From contig NZ_JAFBDB010000002.1 in the NCBI RefSeq assembly GCF_016908015.1, forward strand, positions 310,001 to 374,000: a DNA stretch of 64,000 bases, read 5' to 3'. Numbering within the stretch: position 1 is the stretch's first letter; every line of letters starts with the position of its first letter. The position numbers were made by a program, and so were the translations under genes. The notes under the pieces were generated by a model, which saw only the letters and a program-made list of their open reading frames with translations, was not told the origin of the DNA and did not search any database. This document shows positions 61,721-64,000 of this stretch, piece by piece. This stretch comes from Clostridium pascui. GTDB taxonomy: Bacteria > Bacillota > Clostridia > Clostridiales > Clostridiaceae.

Positions 61721-62611
61721 ATGAGTAAAAAAATAGATGAGTTTAAAAAGAGCTATGATGATATAGAAATTCCAAAGGAACTTGATGATAAGATTAATTC
61801 AGCAATAAAAAGAGCAAAAATAAGAAAGAAGTTTAATGTAACAGGGGGAGCAGTAGCAGCGGCAATTGTTACTTTTACCTTGTTTATAAATACCAATGCT
61901 GCATTTGCAAAAAGCATGAGTTCAATGCCAGTACTCGGAAAACTAGTTCAAGTTCTTCAGTTTAATAAGGGTATAGGATACGGTGGAAATATAACAGATG
62001 GAGCAGATATATCATCCATAGAGAACGCTAATAAGGGTAATACCTCAAAAATTACAATCAATGTATCAACCATTATGAATACTATGAATAAGTTTAAAGT
62101 GGAGTATAAGGATTATCCAAGTACTATGATTTTTACAATGTATGGAACAAGAAATATGAGTGCAGAAAAAGAATTTGAAGAACTAAAAAAGAACCCTTTC
62201 ATAAAAGATGTTTATAAAATAATAACCTTAGATGATTCTACCGTAAGATTTGCAGTAGTCTTTAATTCCCCAGTGCAGTATGAAATAAAGGAGTATAAAG
62301 ATCCTGCTAAAATTGAAATAAGCTTAAAAAAGCTTAAGTATGATAAATCAAAATCTATATATTCTGTTAGAACTGCATCTTATGAAATGGGAGAAGGCAT
62401 TGGGATGGTTGATGAAATGTTTTTGTACGTTGAAGACAGAAGGATACTAAAAGATGAAAGTGAAAAGTTTGCTGTAGAGCTTAAATACTATGACTCTAAA
62501 GAAGAAGCTGAAAAAGCTCTTAACGATTTTAAAAATGAATTTGGAGATATAGTTAAGTTATTCATTGAAGAAAGAAAAGAAGGGAAAGCTCTAAAAACTA
62601 TTCAACAGTAG
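61721..62611 (+). CDS. Anti-sigma factor, DUF4179/RsiV-like membrane protein
   Basis: A 296-residue protein. A short cytoplasmic N-terminus (IEIPKELDDKINSAIKRAKIRKK), the likely sigma-binding part, precedes one membrane helix (about 44-64, VAAAIVTFTLFINTNAAFA). A DUF4179-type extracytoplasmic domain with SSMPVLGKLVQVLQFNKG follows. The gene starts 2 nt after the ECF sigma stop, so the pair is a standard sigma/anti-sigma unit. A long-hairpin element begins 11 nt after its stop. Confidence 0.8.
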   Translation: MSKKIDEFKKSYDDIEIPKELDDKINSAIKRAKIRKKFNVTGGAVAAAIVTFTLFINTNAAFAKSMSSMPVLGKLVQVLQFNKGIGYGGNITDGADISSIENANKGNTSKITINVSTIMNTMNKFKVEYKDYPSTMIFTMYGTRNMSAEKEFEELKKNPFIKDVYKIITLDDSTVRFAVVFNSPVQYEIKEYKDPAKIEISLKKLKYDKSKSIYSVRTASYEMGEGIGMVDEMFLYVEDRRILKDESEKFAVELKYYDSKEEAEKALNDFKNEFGDIVKLFIEERKEGKALKTIQQ

Positions 62612-62621
62612 ATGATATATT

Positions 62622-63063
62622 ACCACGTTTTTAATGCTCTGGGTCATATAGAATTTTCATCTAGGAAAGTCATTGAGTTATGGTAACATCTCAGCAAACT
62701 GAGATGTGCTGATTTATAACGAAATCATAGATTTCTATAAATCATGCAATAACGGCTAATATTTATAAATTCAAAATACCTAAGCCGCCTAAACTCACTG
62801 TCGCTCAGACAGTAGACGGCTGTTAACGGTATTTTGAATTTATAAACAAAGCCGTTCTAAGGCTTATTCAATGCCTTCTACGATGAAAATTCTATGCTCC
62901 CAGAGCATTAAAAAGTTCTTTATGTGAACTACTAAATGAAGAAAGTCAGCTAACTGAATTTCTAAAATATTTTAGAACCTAGCACAGAAAGATCTTTTAG
63001 GGCGGTAGCCCTGGAGGTTACAAGAACTTATACGAGATAAATAGAAAACTTAATTTATAAGTT
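62622..63063 (+). repeat. Long-hairpin element, unit A (copy 10), enlarged
   Basis: The hairpin is at 62622-62916, with termini TTTTTAATGCTCTGGG and CCCAGAGCATTAAAAA and loop CTCACTGTCGCTCAGACAG. About 60 nt are inserted in the left arm (about 62671-62752), themselves two small hairpins (CATCTCAG/CTGAGATG and ATTTATAACGAA/ATAAATC-type). The tail to about 63063 has the TTTAGGGCGGTAGCCCTGG box. Faces copy 11. Confidence 0.8.
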
Positions 63064-63111
63064 AAATATAAGGCAATCTTATGAAAGATTCTTAATAAAA
63101 AATAGAATAAT

Positions 63112-63461
63112 TAATATTTTACGACCTATCGGTCTGCGGGCCTACCAGCCCTTTGCCAAGTGTTAATTTATTAAAAAGGAACTTTCGCCAAAGCGAAATT
63201 CCTTCCTTTAGTAAGGTAAGCGTGAAGACATTTTTAATGGTGGATTTAGTATGAGATTTGCATTGTAGAAGGCTTTGAACAAGCAATTAGAAGCTCTTTA
63301 TCTATGAATTTAAAGCACCGTAAAGAACTTTTTACTGTCTGAGCGACAGCGAGTTTAAAAAGTTTAGGTGATTTAAATTCATAAATAGTAGAGCTTCTTT
63401 ACGCAGTGAACGCCTTCTTAAATGCAAATCCCATACGGAAGATTCAACATTAAAAATGTCG
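63112..63461 (-). repeat. Long-hairpin element, unit B (copy 11, reversed)
   Basis: On the minus strand the hairpin runs 63461-63227 with termini GACATTTTTAATG-type, inner stem AACTTTTTA/TAAAAAGTT and loop CTCGCTGTCGCTCAGACAG. The tail runs to 63112 with GAAATTCCG-like and GACCGATAGGTC stems. With copy 10 it repeats the composite layout of 19693-20458. Confidence 0.85.
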
Positions 63462-63546
63462 TAATATTCTTTTTGTATCATATAAGATTTTTTTCAAGCA
63501 TAACTATAATATTGTGGAAAGCGCAAGAATTATAAGGAGTTGAATT

Positions 63547-64000
63547 ATGGAAATTAAGAGTGATATTGAAATAGTGGCGGGAGTTTTGGGCTCAGGAAAA
63601 ACCTCACTTATAAATGCACTACTTAATATAAATTTAATACCTAAAGAAAAAGTTCTTATTTTACAAGAGGAAATAGGAGGAAGAGAAATTGAGAAAAGAT
63701 TTAAACAAAATAGTAATATAATAATTAGGAGTATTTGCACTGAACAGCCACTTACAAAAGAATATTTTAAGTACTTAGCAAATTTACATCATCCTAATAG
63801 AATCATAATTGAAATGGATGAAACAAAAAATCTAGAAGAAATACTTGGAATGCTAAATGAATCAGAAGTGAAAAAAATTAGTAAAGTATCTACTATATAT
63901 TATGTGGCAGAGGCTCAAAACTTTGAAAATTATTTAAAAAACAATAATTCATTTTTAGTACCTCTATTAACTCACAGCAATTTAATACTTTTAACAAAAT
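63547..64000 (+). CDS. P-loop GTPase of the CobW/HypB-like group, C-terminus outside window
   Basis: The visible 151 residues begin MEIKSDIEIVAGVLGSGKTSLINALL, where GVLGSGKTS is the Walker A loop. VLILQEEIGGREIEKRF follows at the switch region, and RIIIEMDETKNLEEIL matches the Walker B region of CobW/UreG/HypB-type metal-chaperone GTPases. The CxCC metal motif of classical CobW proteins is not seen in the visible part. ATG at 63547 follows AAGGAG. The frame continues beyond the window. Confidence 0.75.
   Translation, partial: MEIKSDIEIVAGVLGSGKTSLINALLNINLIPKEKVLILQEEIGGREIEKRFKQNSNIIIRSICTEQPLTKEYFKYLANLHHPNRIIIEMDETKNLEEILGMLNESEVKKISKVSTIYYVAEAQNFENYLKNNNSFLVPLLTHSNLILLTK

Overview
The window looks like chromosome from a spore-forming, low-GC Clostridium-type Firmicute. 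Support comes from its very AT-rich codon use, TTG/GTG starts behind strong GGAGG sites, a SpoVA spore operon, CWB2 cell-wall proteins, pyruvate formate-lyase and a clostridial 4Fe-4S ferredoxin. The species cannot be named from the sequence. I see no rRNA, tRNA or CRISPR array. The outer genes (pflB and a P-loop GTPase) are cut by the window edges.

From 1 to 19.6 kb the window is mostly ordinary chromosome. It holds pflB, a YhaM-type nuclease, a Fur-family regulator, an HD-GYP c-di-GMP phosphodiesterase, a beta-propeller lipoprotein and a rhomboid protease. An accessory spore-membrane operon follows (13.7 down to 9.5 kb, minus strand): DUF1657, DUF421+DUF1657 (2Duf type), SpoVAC, SpoVAD, SpoVAEb, DUF1657 and a metallo-beta-lactamase-fold hydrolase. 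This resembles the mobile spoVA2mob operon of Bacillus, and here it is bracketed by two direct copies of an 82-nt hairpin. Next come a sulfonate/nitrate-type ABC transporter, then a yybP-ykoY manganese riboswitch with two tandem terminators driving a GDT1-family exporter. A nitroreductase, a cupin and a ferredoxin close the region.

From 19.6 to 43 kb lie aroE, three CWB2 surface proteins (one with a DUF5050 propeller), a short FtsH homologue, a YkvA-domain protein and a membrane diguanylate cyclase. A chemoreceptor, an AI-2E-family permease, a viroplasmin-RNase H protein, a strikingly Met/His/Cys-rich repeat protein and aspartate kinase follow. From 43 to 64 kb there is a complete ribose operon (rbsKDACB, then rbsR) with a consensus promoter and LacI-type operators, a hemerythrin, and a helicase with an inserted DEDDh exonuclease. 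Then come a GH25 lysozyme, PTS enzyme I with a glucose-type EIICBA, a three-repeat surface-like protein and an ECF sigma/anti-sigma pair whose sigma gene appears to start at ATA.

The most unusual content is a family of interspersed elements from 19.6 kb onward. Each has a module of about 230 nt that folds into one long imperfect hairpin ending in ACGACATTTTTAATG-like inverted termini, usually followed by a structured tail. Eleven near-complete hairpin modules are present. Their stems differ between copies by matched changes on both arms while the loop is conserved, which suggests selection on, or copying through, the folded form. Some copies form head-to-head pairs, one pair encloses an SH3-like gene, two overlap the stop codon of the gene before them, and one truncates a HepT/MntA toxin-antitoxin locus. 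I could not match the family to any named element.
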